Below, piece by piece: positions 23,655-39,337 of a DNA stretch of 64,000 bases. Numbering within the stretch: position 1 is the stretch's first letter; the number at the start of each line of letters is the position of its first letter. A program made the translations under genes and the position numbers. Below the pieces are notes generated by a model. The model searched no databases and was not told the DNA's origin. It saw nothing but the letters and a program-made list of their open reading frames with translations. The stretch lies in contig JAGMVK010000004.1 in the NCBI GenBank assembly GCA_020747065.1, positions 2,852,001 to 2,916,000 of the forward strand, read 5' to 3'. Source of the stretch: Cadophora sp. MPI-SDFR-AT-0126. Its lineage: Eukaryota > Ascomycota > Leotiomycetes > Helotiales > Ploettnerulaceae.

Positions 23655-26117
23655 TTATAGAGTCGATTCAAGAGCAAGGACCTGATGATGTTGTCAGTTG
23701 CTTTCCCCAAACAACAAGTGAGGAAAAGCGGTGAGAAAGGGATACTTACAATTGCAGTCCGGGTAGGAATATAGACCTGCGTGAAGTTCTTCCTCTCGTT
23801 CCACTTGAACGGGGTGGTAAAGAACCTCGTTCCAGCATCAATTCTCTCAAATCCACCGTAAGCCTTCGCATCAGTATTAAGCACAACACGATACGTTCCC
23901 TCTTGCTCAATACCGATACGGTAATCTGGGTAGCTCTTGGTGGGGTGGAAATTGAATACCCAGACCAATCCGGCACGCTCAAATACAATGACCTTATCGG
24001 CTTCATTCTTCAAGCTAATGTACGCCTGTGGTGAATGCAACCAGCCGTATTTCTGCTCAGTATGTTGCATTCCTGAGTCGAATTCGTTCAGGAACTTGTA
24101 GCGAAGGAGCTCGTCATTGGTGAGGTTGAATTGGCGTCTTGCGTACCAAAAACTGTTATCGTTTCCGGCACGAGGAAAGTCGAGCCATTCTGGATGCCCG
24201 AACTCGTTGCCTTCGAAGTTGAGGTATCCTTCTCCTCCGAGAGCATGTGTAATGAGTCGGATCATCTTGTGGAGAGCCATTCCTCGCTCGATGATTGGTG
24301 TGAAGGGTGTGAGAGTGGACATATTTGTGTACATTTCCGCGTCGCACAGATGCATCATGATGGATTTATCTCCCACCAATCTAATTTCGTCAGATTGAGT
24401 CAGCCGTGGGACAAATGTAACTTACGCTTGATCGTGACTTTCGCAGTAAGCAATCGTCTTCTCGCCATGTCTTCGGTTTGTCAAAGTGAAGCAGATGTTC
24501 GCCATATCCCAATCATCATCCTTCACTTCCTTGAGAATCTTGATCCACATATCAGGAATAGCCATCGCTAATCTATAGTCGAATCCAATTCCTCCAAGTG
24601 ACAGGCTCACACACAATGCTGGCATTCCAGATACATCCTCGGCAATTGTGATCATTTCGGGGTATAAGTTGTGCAGTAACTCGTTTGCAATCATGAGATA
24701 TGCAACAGCTTCGTCATCAACGCCAGGACCGAAATACTCGTGGTAGCCGCCAGAGAATCCCCTTCATGTGTCAGCAATGGACTTCATAGTCGGGATCCAG
24801 ACTTACGTTCCAATTCCGTGATGGGTATAAAGCATGCTTGTAACACCATCAAATCGGAAACCGTCAAACATATACTCGTCCATCCAGAATCGCAGATTAC
24901 TGAGCAGGAATCTCAGAACTTCGTGGCTTCCATAGTTGAACAGTCTGCTATCCCACAACTCGTGCTTGCCTTTTGGCCCACCATGGAAGTAGCAGCTGTC
25001 CGTACCATCGAACTCGTTCAAGCCGTCTAGAACATTCTTGGAAGCATGGCTGTGGACCACATCCAGAAGAACAACAATTCCCATTCCGTGTGCAGTATCA
25101 ATGAGCTCCTTCAGCTCCTCAGGAGATCCGTATCTACTGCTTGCAGCAAAGAAGCTGTTGATCTGGTATCCGAAACTGGCATAGTATGCATGCTCCATGA
25201 TAGCCATCAATTGAATGACATTGTATCCTAGATGTTGTATTCTCGGCAGCATATTCTGGGTGAACTCCTTGTACGTGGACACTTTCAACTCGGGAGAAGA
25301 GATTCCAATGTGTGCTTCGTATACTCTCGCGCTCTCTGGCTTCTTGGGTCTGGGATTCTTGAAGACATATCGTTCGGCCTTGGGAGGGTTCCAGAATCGG
25401 GCATCGTAGACTGGAGAAATTTGAAGGTCTTGGGTAACATATGTGATCCAGGCAGGTATACGTTCGATTCGTTCGCCGGAAGGGAGGACCATGGAGATCT
25501 GCTAGGTCAGTAAAAGCTGGGAGATGGAAAGCAACCACATACCTTGATCTTAGAATTGTGCTTGATGGCCGGCTCTCCATTTACCGCTGGTACAACAACT
25601 TCGAATACACCGAATGGGTCCTTCTTCATAGGGTGTGACTCTCTGCTCCAATCATCTACCCCGATATTAGCACACCAGCCAGGAAAGGGAGTCTGCTACA
25701 AGGGAGGGAGAGAAATACTGAATTCACCAATAAAGAATGCTTGCGTTGCATTAGGCGCCCATTCTCTATAGATGATATTGTTCTGACTGTCCACATTTAT
25801 TCCAAACTTCTCGAAGCCCTGCAGAAGTCAGTATGGAAACTGGCAATGTTTTTAGGGAATACCAACTCTACTGAACTTGTCCAGGCCGCCCTCGGTCTCG
25901 TCAATCTTTTTGATCCAATCTTGCGCCTTGCTGTATCTTTTCTTGAGCTCCTCCTTGAAAGGAGACAGCCATGGGTCCATCTTGATAACGCCTACAAGAA
26001 TCAGCTGTTTGTCTAGTAGAGCAGCTCTGCAAACTCACCGGTGCCATCGTTGGGCAAACCATTGGCGGCTCCCTCTCCTAGAACAGAGTTCTCCGAGTTC
26101 TCGTTCGTAGCATCCAT
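23655..26117 (-). CDS. GBE1: 1,4-alpha-glucan (glycogen) branching enzyme
   Basis: Model complement(join(23655..23681, 23750..24380, 24426..24761, 24807..25498, 25543..25655, 25728..25818, 25867..25991, 26039..26117)), 697 aa, the normal length. It makes alpha-1,6 branches in glycogen in the cytosol. The N-terminal part is carbohydrate-binding ([24 protein letters not shown]); the GH13 barrel shows the four conserved regions: [20 protein letters not shown] (nucleophile Asp), AEDVSGMP (acid/base Glu) and CESHDQA. The C-terminus ends VLALESTL after a 27-nt last exon. The second intron uses an unusual GTTGGT donor, chosen because it gives FSRGFEKFG in frame. For exon 5 an acceptor 3 nt earlier (TAG at 25502) is also possible. 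The gene is divergent from the ClpX-like gene. Confidence 0.97.
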
Positions 26118-26913
26118 CTTGCAGGATTCTGATGCTCTGGTCGCGTTCGCAGATTGTGGAAGAGCTGGTAGACGGTGGAGGGTATCTCCAAGTGACCTAG
26201 CTTCCTGATTGACTGATTGCTAGGGATACGATTGCGACTCGTCAAATGGACTGCTGATTGTTGAAGTTGGAAAAACAACAATTGAAAAGAAGAGAGAAAG
26301 TGTTTTTTATCAAATAAAGAAGATTACAAGAGAGAATTCTTCTTTGCAACAATCAAGAATAAAAAGAACAACTTTCCGCATTCTTCCTGTTGTGCCACCA
26401 AATGAGCGAGCGTTTCTGCGGGGTCTTCTGTTGATGGGCAAAGGTTCGCTGTTGGCTGAGCCTTTCACGCCAAATGACGTCGGACCCTGGTCGTTGCAGG
26501 GAAAGGAGCAGTGATTGAACGCGCCGGACCCGGAAGAGAAAGGCAAACTCAACGTTATCGCGAAACGTGATACTGGGTATGAGATATTGGCATGAAGGAG
26601 TAATGATAAATCTGAAATGATGAAGTTGATTGGAGATGTACGGATTTTATAAAAGGATGTTCATCCCCTAAAATCATTACGCAGACTTCTCTCAAACTGA
26701 CTTTCTCTTCCCCAGACAATCCACCAAGTCCACTTCCACTTCCACTCCACTATATGATCCTCGCTTAAGCGGACGGATAGCTCCAGCGCTCCCCGCAGTT
26801 GACTTGACTTGACTCGTCTCGACTGATATCAACCTTCACGTGCATCCAGGGGATATCAACATCAACAGCTTCACTGGTCGAAGCAGTTATGATCCCAGGC
26901 CCTCATTCTCAAC
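26118..26913. other. Divergent promoter region between GBE1 and the ClpX-like gene
   Basis: About 0.8 kb shared upstream region; no gene seen. Contains tandem TCCACT units near 26730-26750. Confidence 0.5.
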
Positions 26914-28980
26914 ATGCCGGCTATCAACCGGACTTCAACTCTCGCCAAGCTACCTAGAAGCCACCTCACTGTGCAATCTAGACTTAGACTCAAACCTCCA
27001 CCTCGCCACCCACTCTCAACCACCACCACCCTTCGAGCCAGAGACTCACAATTCTACCGTGCCGGCTTCGAGTCTCAAAATGCTGGCTTCACAGGCACTT
27101 ATGAACCTGGTCGACCTACAGAGGGTCCCTTAGCAAAAGCGTCAAATCATGGAGCTCCCAGATTGACTCCCACGCTGCTGAAAGAGCATCTGGATAAATA
27201 TGTAGTGGGGCAAGACAAGGCAAAGAAAGTGACGAGTGTTGCTATTTTCAACCATTATCAGCGGATCAGAGAGATTCGGAGACTGGAAGAGGAAGAACAT
27301 GCAAAGGCTGAGCAGGAAGCTAGATGGGAGTTGAGGGAGAGGGAGAGGAACTCGCATCCGGTTGAGAGTGAGTATCATCAGCTGACTAACTTCATCTTCA
27401 TCACTTCACACCCGACGTTAGAATTCATAAATATAAAATCATTTACTAACTCTCCAACAGATGAATACCCAGGCCACATCGAGACCGTCGATCTAAACAA
27501 CACCAGCTCACCCTACCGTTCCCCAGCTCCCCCTCCCGACCCGGAACTAGGACATCTGCCCCTCCCAGAAGACACACGCACCGTAATCGAGAAATCCAAT
27601 GTCCTTCTCCTCGGACCTTCCGGTGTAGGAAAGACTTACATCCTCAGCACGCTCGCCCGAGTCCTGGAAGTCCCCTTCGCAACTGTGGACTGTAGCGCTC
27701 TCACCCAAGCGGGGTACATAGGAACGGACATCGAATCCAGTATCGAGCGACTCCTCCTCGCTTCTCAGCACTCCATCCAGAAGTGCGAAACAGGTATCAT
27801 CTTCTTCGACGAAGTTGACAAGCTCGCAAAGCCAGCCATCATGACACACGGGCGTGACGTCTCCGGTGAAGGCGTCCAGCAAGGCCTTCTCAAGATGATC
27901 GAAGGCACAACAGTGACTGTAAACGCGAAGAGTGATCGCAGTAGCAAGAGCGAAGGAGGCCGAGAGGGGGGACGGCTAGATAGAGGCGGTCGAGACGCAG
28001 TGCAAGGACAAATGGGGAAGAGCGAGCAGTACACCATCGACACGACCAATATCCTCTTCGTGTTCGCCGGAGCGTTCGTCGGTCTCGAAAAGATCATCTC
28101 ATCACGCCTCTCATCCGGCTCCTCACTCGGTTTCGGCGCCCGGCTCAAAACACCTCCTTCTTCCAGTACTTCATCAAAGTCCTCCTCATTATCCAACAAA
28201 CCATCATCTTACCCTAACATCCTCGACTCCGTCACCCCATCAGACCTCCAAACCTACGGCCTCATCCCCGAACTCCTCGGTCGTATCCCCATCACCGTCG
28301 CCCTCACACCACTAAACCTCCACCAACTCATCACCATCCTGACTTCCCCACGGAACTCGCTTGTAAAGCAATTCACAGCCTTATTCAACACCTACGGTAT
28401 ACAACTAAAGTTCACAACGGGTGCATTGCACGCTATCGCCGAGCGTGCATTATCCCCCTCATCATCACACTCATCATCTTCTCACTCAAACTCCTCTACC
28501 ACCACTACAACCAGCAGCGCCACCACCAACCCAATCGGCGCCCGCGGCCTCCGCTCCATCCTCGAATCCCTCCTCTCAGAAATAATGTTCCACGGCCCGG
28601 GCTCCGCAATCCGCTTCTGCCTCGTCGACGAAGCATTCGTACGATCTCACTTCTCTCCCTCCTCATCCTCATCCTCTTCCTCCCCCTCATTCTCCAGCAC
28701 CTCCCCCTCATCCTCATTCTCCAGTACCTCATCTCTTTCAAATACAACTTCAGCAACCGACATCCCCACCAGCGAAGCCAAAATGCCACGGTGCTGGAGC
28801 AGGGGCCAAAACCGGGCTTTCGAAGAGGCGTGGGAGAGGGAGGAGGAGAGGTGGAAGGTGCGTATGGAGCAGGAAAGAGGAGGTGGGAAGAGGGGTGATG
28901 TGGAAGGGGAAGGGGAAGATGGGGACGGGGAGGGGAGGGGGTTTGAGAGGTTTAGGAGGGTGGGGAGTAGTGGGATGTGA
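26914..28980 (+). CDS. MCX1: Mitochondrial ClpX-type AAA+ unfoldase (Mcx1-like)
   Basis: Model join(26914..27367, 27461..28980), 657 aa. The 93-nt intron is a multiple of three and stop-free, so the unspliced frame also stays open; splicing gives VENEYPGHI. The N-terminus is Arg/Ser/Thr-rich as for mitochondrial import. AAA+ landmarks: LDKYVVGQDKAKK, Walker A GPSGVGKT, Walker B IIFFDEVDKL, ELLGRIPI and a sensor-2 GARGLRSILE. The Cys4 zinc-binding domain of bacterial ClpX is absent, as in fungal Mcx1. Unusual are Ser-rich low-complexity inserts (SSSTSSKSSSLS near the GLEKI region, SSSHSSSSHSNSS, SSSSSSSSPSFSS) and a charged Glu/Gly/Arg tail, which make it longer than typical. It likely remodels matrix proteins, with or without a ClpP partner, which is not in this window. 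Confidence 0.9.
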   Translation: MPAINRTSTLAKLPRSHLTVQSRLRLKPPPRHPLSTTTTLRARDSQFYRAGFESQNAGFTGTYEPGRPTEGPLAKASNHGAPRLTPTLLKEHLDKYVVGQDKAKKVTSVAIFNHYQRIREIRRLEEEEHAKAEQEARWELRERERNSHPVESEYHQLTNFIFITSHPTLEFINIKSFTNSPTDEYPGHIETVDLNNTSSPYRSPAPPPDPELGHLPLPEDTRTVIEKSNVLLLGPSGVGKTYILSTLARVLEVPFATVDCSALTQAGYIGTDIESSIERLLLASQHSIQKCETGIIFFDEVDKLAKPAIMTHGRDVSGEGVQQGLLKMIEGTTVTVNAKSDRSSKSEGGREGGRLDRGGRDAVQGQMGKSEQYTIDTTNILFVFAGAFVGLEKIISSRLSSGSSLGFGARLKTPPSSSTSSKSSSLSNKPSSYPNILDSVTPSDLQTYGLIPELLGRIPITVALTPLNLHQLITILTSPRNSLVKQFTALFNTYGIQLKFTTGALHAIAERALSPSSSHSSSSHSNSSTTTTTSSATTNPIGARGLRSILESLLSEIMFHGPGSAIRFCLVDEAFVRSHFSPSSSSSSSSPSFSSTSPSSSFSSTSSLSNTTSATDIPTSEAKMPRCWSRGQNRAFEEAWEREEERWKVRMEQERGGGKRGDVEGEGEDGDGEGRGFERFRRVGSSGM

Positions 28981-29604
28981 TGGGATGTAGATGGGATTTA
29001 GATTTGGGGGATGGGAATGAGAGAATTGTGGATCGATGATTGAGGTGGCAGAGTAAGACGGTGGGATTGTAGATATAGTTGTGGTTCTGGTTGATGTTGA
29101 AGAGGCGGGCAGAGAAGCATATGCATGTCATGAGATGAAATGAAATATCAACGAAGCTTTAAAAATATCTCAGATATTCTTCCCTCCTGGATCGAGACTG
29201 TTGAAATCACTTCACAGTCCAGGGTACAACCAAGTATGTTCAGTTGAATCCGATTTGATTCTTCTACGCGCAAATAAAAAAAAGGTAATACTTTGTACAA
29301 GTTCCACCCGCCCCAATCCTCCCTGACCCCTCTCTCTCACTATTTTCACCACTCCCTACCTCCTCCATATCACCCCATCTCATCCCACACATCCCCTCAG
29401 CATCCAAATCCAAGGCACTCATCAACCACACCCACACCATCCATATCCACTCTCATCCCCCAATCATTTTCAAGTCCAGTCCACCTATCTACACTTCAGA
29501 ACAAAGGAAATTAGATCAGATCGGCGATGAGTCGAGGATGCAGTGCAGTGAAAGCAGAAGATGTGATGTCAGGTCGATGTTGAGTGAGGATATGAAGCAG
29601 GAAT
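28981..29604. other. Convergent 3' region between the ClpX-like gene and COX5
   Basis: Shared downstream region of two convergent genes. C-rich stretch at 29300-29480; no gene seen. Confidence 0.5.
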
Positions 29605-30515
29605 CTAGTTCTTCTTTGGAGCGCTCTGGACCATTCCTGGGCCGGAGTAGCCTTCGGATGAGATACCGGAGATGGGCTCGGAGTTTTGCGCCTGTGGGGA
29701 GGAGAGTTGTTAGCATTTACATTCATCGTTGCTGCCTGTAGTCTTTCATTCGTGCATGTATTCCAGTCCACCAATATCCAAACCCAATCGCAAAAGGTCC
29801 TGACAATGTGCCGAGGAAGGGCATAAGACGTACCTTCAAATACTCATTCGTAGCCTCCTGGTATTCCTTGTTCATAGTCGATGGGCTTCCCTTAGCAAAG
29901 GCACGGATACCAGCGAACAAGACGAATGTAGCTCCGATACCTGCGCAGACATAGCCGAACACCTTCCATCCCTCGTTGGGAGGAGCTTGGGCGCGGGGAC
30001 CGTGGGCGCCGAAGGCAATGTAGTAGGCTGTTGAGACAGGTGTTAGCTTGTCTCTTTTCTATTCCGCTCTAGATCGTGACTGGAGTAGAACCAAGGTTTT
30101 TGGAAGAGTGTATGTCTGCGAGATGTTGATATGCCCCCCTGAGACGCGCTGAGGTCAATTGAGTAACCAGCATCGCCAATTGCCCATTTCCAGCCATTGA
30201 ACACCATCTCCACCATCGTAGACCGTATGCTAGACCGCGTAGCACGCCGGAAAATAACAGAGAAGAAGAAGGGAACCTACCAGCCTTCTTCTCCTGCAAC
30301 GTCAACTCGGACCAGTTAACCTTCATACGATCCCTCAACGCCATCCAGAGATCAGCCTGCTCCTGCGGCGGCAGGGTCTCCCATCTCTTCTCGATATTCG
30401 CCAATGTCGGATTGCTAATGGCATGCGCCGCTCTCTTCTGTCCAAGTCCCAGGCCCTTCTTCCCTACAACAGCAGGTCGTACGATTTGCCGGAGCGCAGC
30501 GGATTGGCGAAGCAT
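29605..30515 (-). CDS. COX5: Cytochrome c oxidase subunit V (mammalian subunit IV type)
   Basis: Model complement(join(29605..29691, 29834..30027, 30281..30515)), 171 aa. It is a nuclear-encoded subunit of respiratory complex IV in the inner mitochondrial membrane. The presequence (MLRQSAALRQIVRPAVVGKK) is Arg-rich; the family core follows: NPTLANIEKRWETLPPQEQADLW, LTLQEKKAAYYIAFGAHGPR, then one membrane helix (WKVFGYVCAGIGATFVLFAG) and the intermembrane-space tail ISSEGYSGPGMVQSAPKKN. Intron 1 is 253 nt, long for this window, and intron 2 is 142 nt. Both splices restore family sequence exactly. Confidence 0.96.
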
Positions 30516-32012
30516 TGTGTCGGCTGTGTGCTTGCTCTCGAGTGTGTGGTTTTGTGAGGGGAGGTGGAGGTAGATACGCTGTCAATTGAGCTCTGCGGAC
30601 GTGCTTGCAGAGAGGAGAGGAGATGTGAGGGTGCAGCTGGTACGATTGATGGGTTTGGAGAGGAATGGTTTGAGGGACAAGTCGTAAGGTATTTTGCAAG
30701 CGAGGAGCTGGAAAAGTGGGGCCGAGCTGTTCCGGAGCTTCGGAATCACGTGAAGGGCGGCTTGGGACCAATAATTTGGCCGGGATTGCCAAAACTTGGA
30801 GAATGTCAATTGTTGTTTCCTTTTCATTGTTGAGTCTTCTTTTCCTGAGGATGAAATGTAGATAGATGTTGTGGATTTCTCTGTTTCCTTAGATACCTCT
30901 TTTTGATTGGCTTCCCGAGCTCTTGCTCGCTGTTTCTTCAAGCTTCCGCCATGAATGATGGACTCTACGAGTCAGCCCTTGATCAATCTCACCATTGCAT
31001 ATAAAACCTCAGCCAGTGCTGAAGCTTCGGAGCTTTTATGTATGTTTCTGTATTTGGCTATTCGTTCTACCCCGCAAGTACAGAGCGAGGACTAGTATAC
31101 ATGAAAAGGGAGATCGGAAGCCCTGCCCGCCAGATATTGAAAGAAGAGCAGCAGCCTATGTTTTTGCAGTGTGGCCTGATTATCCATATTTTGGCGAAGA
31201 GAAATTTCAGGATGCTTTGGCAGCTTTCTACAGCATTCAACCTGCGTTGTCAGCTTCATATACGTGTCTTTGCGGATGTTGAAAGGGTTGTGAACAGGTG
31301 ATTGTTTTGGATGAGTTCTGCCTCGCCCTCTTTCTACCACATTTCAAAACAACCATCCAAGCGGAAAATGGAGATAGCTCTCGTATCTCCAACGTCTCGT
31401 GTACTTTTGAGTACATACGAACCTGGTCATCATCTTTCAATCCTGCATCGAGGGGAGAATCAGTCTACCTCCCGCTAGCCCGACCTGATTTTCAAACTAC
31501 ATGACCATTTGCATCTGAGATTTCGAGAAGTCACTGAATAACGACGATTTCAGGCCTGCTGATTTCCTAGAAGCTCGACTTCCTAACGTCCAAATTTGGA
31601 AGCCATGATGATGAGGCTGGTGAGATATTAGTTTACGCTATGCTAGTCACCCGCTCTTGCATCCGCTCCCGCTTCACACTCTAGTACCTACTCCACTTCC
31701 ATGTTATTGAAGTGGCGGGTTCTGGCCTTTCATACTCAAGATGTGAAGAGAATTAGGGCAGACTGAACGTAAGTAAGCCTCCCAAATATCTCTTTCGCGA
31801 AAATAAGCCAGTAACAGAAGTCCGCGTTCGGGGCCCGGACATTGCCATCAGCGAGATACTGCCACTCCATCCACCAGGCCATATACATACATAAGCTAGT
31901 CCAACCCTCTTCTTTCTCTTCACTCCAAAATCAAATAGCAACCCCCATCCAACCCCCCTCCACTTCTATATCCCACCCAATTTTAATCTCAAAATCCACC
32001 CCAAAAAAAAAC
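30516..32012. other. Divergent intergenic region upstream of COX5 and the ICMT-like gene
   Basis: About 1.5 kb. Frames at 30564-30833, 30995-31301 and 31298-31504 have no protein signature. The last 150 nt before 32013 are C- and A-rich and are probably the leader of the next gene; the open frame continues upstream of the ATG but has no ATG there. Confidence 0.5.
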
Positions 32013-32966
32013 ATGGAACCCACCGGCCCAGGCGACCGTCCCCCAAACGACCCCGAACCTCCCCTCCAATACAAACACCGCGGCCTCTACGAAACCCGCC
32101 GCCTCACCCCCGGCCGCCTCCTCTTCGTCCTCGCCCGCCTCATCACCCTCCTCACCATCCACTCCCTCCTCGTCTCCCCCACCTCTCCCTCATCCCTCTA
32201 CCACTACCTCCCCATCCTCAAACCCTCGACTCGACAACTCGAGTTCGCTGCACACCATGCAAGCACTTTCTCTCTGCCTTTCCCGCTTTCGAACATCCCG
32301 GGTTTGAATGATGGATTTGTGGGGCTTGGGAGGAGAGTGGATATGTCTGCGCCGAATTTCGCGCTGTTTATTATTTATGTTTTGTTTAGTGCGATGTTCA
32401 TACACTACACGCTTCTCTTCCGCCGCGAATATTTCCCCCTGAGAGGCGACGGCGGGTCGATGTCTGTCTCTTCCGCCGTCTCGGTCATTGACATAGTGCA
32501 GATACTGCTGTACACGCACACCACGGTGTATAACCCTACTTGGAGTGAGGGCTTGTTTAGATGGTGTGTTTGGATGGTTGTGGGAGGGGTGGCAGGGCAG
32601 TGGTGGTGTGATTGGGTTAAGCATTGTTTTAAAGTTAAGAAGCAGACTCATCCTCAAACTCAAACGGTTGATATTGCTAAGATCAATGAGAATGGAAAGG
32701 AGAAGCAAGTCAGAAGGGTTCTAACCACCGGCCCTTGGTCCCTCGTCCGGCACCCAAATTTCACGAGTTTCCTGCTCTGGAAAGCGGCGCTGGGGTGTAT
32801 GCTGGGTGGATGGGTGCTTGGTGCTTTGGTCTTCTGGGGCATGGGAAGTAATACGTGGGAGAGGAGCATTCCGAGTATTGATCGGTATATGGAGGGGAGG
32901 TATGGGGAGGAGTGGGAGAGGTATAGGAAGGTGGTGAGGTGGAGGTTGGTGAGGGGGGTTTATTGA
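32013..32966 (+). CDS. Isoprenylcysteine/phospholipid methyltransferase-like membrane protein
   Basis: Single exon, 317 aa. Polar Pro-rich N-terminus, then hydrophobic helices (LLFVLARLITLLTIHSLLV; FALFIIYVLFSAMFIHYTLLF; LFRWCVWMVVGGVAGQWW; LWKAALGCMLGGWVLGALVF). The C-terminus has the family signature TTGPWSLVRHPNFTSFLLW and the closing YGEEWERYRKVVRW, known in isoprenylcysteine carboxyl methyltransferases and related phospholipid methyltransferases, where the RHP segment takes part in S-adenosylmethionine binding. Whether it is the Ste14 orthologue or one of the looser fungal paralogues cannot be decided. The start was taken at 32013 (CAAAAAAAAACATGG context) because the upstream open frame contains no ATG. 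The 5' half is C-rich and the 3' half G-rich. Confidence 0.8.
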   Translation: MEPTGPGDRPPNDPEPPLQYKHRGLYETRRLTPGRLLFVLARLITLLTIHSLLVSPTSPSSLYHYLPILKPSTRQLEFAAHHASTFSLPFPLSNIPGLNDGFVGLGRRVDMSAPNFALFIIYVLFSAMFIHYTLLFRREYFPLRGDGGSMSVSSAVSVIDIVQILLYTHTTVYNPTWSEGLFRWCVWMVVGGVAGQWWCDWVKHCFKVKKQTHPQTQTVDIAKINENGKEKQVRRVLTTGPWSLVRHPNFTSFLLWKAALGCMLGGWVLGALVFWGMGSNTWERSIPSIDRYMEGRYGEEWERYRKVVRWRLVRGVY

Positions 32967-37251
<4,285 letters not shown>

Positions 37252-39337
37252 GAGACTCAATCCTTCTCTCATGCTTTGCTTCTTTACCCCGAGAGATGAA
37301 ATGATGGTTTCTGATGATTGTTTTTCTTTTGGCAGAGATGTATTGAAAGGAAGGCTTTGACGGGGGGTGGGGTATCACAATCAGAACTCAGAAGCAGAAT
37401 TATTATAAATGAATGAAGAAACGATGATGACTGAATTGCGCTCCTTGTGTTTAATGACCTTAATCAGTGAAAACGTAATTCTCAAGATCCATCGAATGGT
37501 TGTTGGAGGTGCACAAGGGGAAGCTCAACGCGGGGAATTCGAAGCGAGCGGACAGGTACAGAAGCGGCCTTGAATACCCACCCATGAAGACAGATCGTTT
37601 CATGATCTATCTGTGAAAATGTCCTGAAAACTATTTCCGACTCTTGATTACGCTCAATTTATATTTCGAGATCCCTGATTCCTGATTCCTAGGTGGGTAC
37701 TTGCTCCTTCTCACATTGAAGTCGGACACGGCCAGTCTGGCAGGCTGGACGGACAGGCGAGGGTAAGCTCACAATCGGATCGATTCTCGATCCAACCTTG
37801 GATGCATGATTAAAACAGATTTTAACGAAGTACTATGGGAGAAAGGAGGAATGATGAAGGGATGGACTTGGTTCTACAGGTGATTGAATAAATATAACAA
37901 TTCCCCCAGAAATGAAATTGGAGGAAATTCAAGCGAGAAATTGAAGTCTTTCGTTATGATGGGGATTTTGAAATGGATAAATGGATAAGCTAAGGACGAT
38001 GTGGTATGTTATTCTAGACTGCACTGAACTGGACTACTAGGCTCAGGCTTGTTAAGATTAGGTCAGGTAGGTAGGTAGATAGGTATATGTGTAGGTAGGT
38101 ATTAAGGTTTTCCAAGGAGGTACGGAGGAGGTAGGTTACGGTGTACGAAAAGAGCTCGAATTTGAAAGCCCTCGAGGTATTCTAAGCTTTCATCATCGAT
38201 TCGGTAGACCACAAAATGTCAAACTCATATCAAAACGGTTTTTTTTATAAAAAAAAAAATTTCTTTTCATTTGATCATGATGGGTCATGATGATGAAGAT
38301 GGTGTTTCCTTGAGATTCGGTCCTTCGAGCTAGTAGTGGTCGGTATTCGTTGTTGCCTTATTTTAAGCGTGATGTCCTGATGTCTTAGGTGAACATCGTA
38401 AGGCCACAGCGCCTAACCTTAATTCCTCGCCTAAGGGTCTGAGCATCGCATCGCGTGCATCCCAAGCATCTCTCTCCTTCAACTTATGCGACCACAACAA
38501 CACTTCCGTCCTAAATTTTGATTCGATCCGATATACAGAATCGCTCACTTTTGCGTAGAACGAATCAGTATCTGGAAACTGTTGAGAAGGCGCTACTATA
38601 CTTGGGAGAGACTTGTCGGAGGCGGGGTGCTGTTGACAGGCAGGAGGCGCATCGTTTGAGGGAAAGCTCGGTCGGTAAGTCTTACGTTCGAGTTGTTTTG
38701 TCTGCGTATTATTGGGTTGTGTTGTGCTTTGCGATACTATGCGCTGTCTTTTTTGGATTGCTCAAAATTTGTGTATGGCGTTTGAGGGGAGAGGAGATGG
38801 GAGGGAGTTGTTTGAATGGGAGGGAATGAGGGGATGGTGTGGCGTGTTGACGAAAAGAGATCGATGAGATGAGATGGAATGGTTCTGTCAAATGATGCTG
38901 TTTTTCTTCCGTTTCCTTTTGCTGGCTGAAAGTCTTTTCTGGAGAGGTTTTCGGGAAGGGCGATTCGTGAGCTGGTGGTGTTGTTTGTGAATTGAGGACT
39001 GTGGTTCAAAGGACGGGTTGAGAGCAAGTGGCTGTCGCTCGGGGTTTGACATTCGGTTAATTTTTATATACTCTCATTCTTTTTAGTTTAGCTTTGGATT
39101 TACCCGTTTTTGAAGATTCACTAGACTGACCCTTTATCAGACTTCGATTTTTCACGCTTACTCGAAACAGTCTCGTGGACAAGCAGCTCGGGTTCACTAC
39201 GATTGAGGCTCGAAGAGAGAAGGTGAATTCTAGTCGAGCTGAAGATATTTCGAGCCACGTTCGATTTATCGATAAGCTTATCATCAGAATCACACTTCCC
39301 CTAACTAATAATCAACACTCACCTTCCAACGATCGAT
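37252..39337. other. 2.1-kb intergenic region between GAPDH and HDA1
   Basis: No gene supported. Contains GTAG-type microsatellite (about 38062-38102) and a T-run/A-run hairpin near 38239-38262. The frame 38518-38829 contains one hydrophobic stretch but has no ATG. The right end is probably the HDA1 leader. Confidence 0.5.

Noticed and set aside
24680..24705. GATATGCAACAGC on the plus strand, resembling the dispersed motif
   Set aside because: It lies in conserved GBE1 coding sequence and is explained by the protein; the 3' side differs from the motif.
38518..38829. 103-codon frame with a hydrophobic stretch
   Set aside because: It has no ATG in the frame and no recognisable splice structure; probably leader or intergenic DNA.
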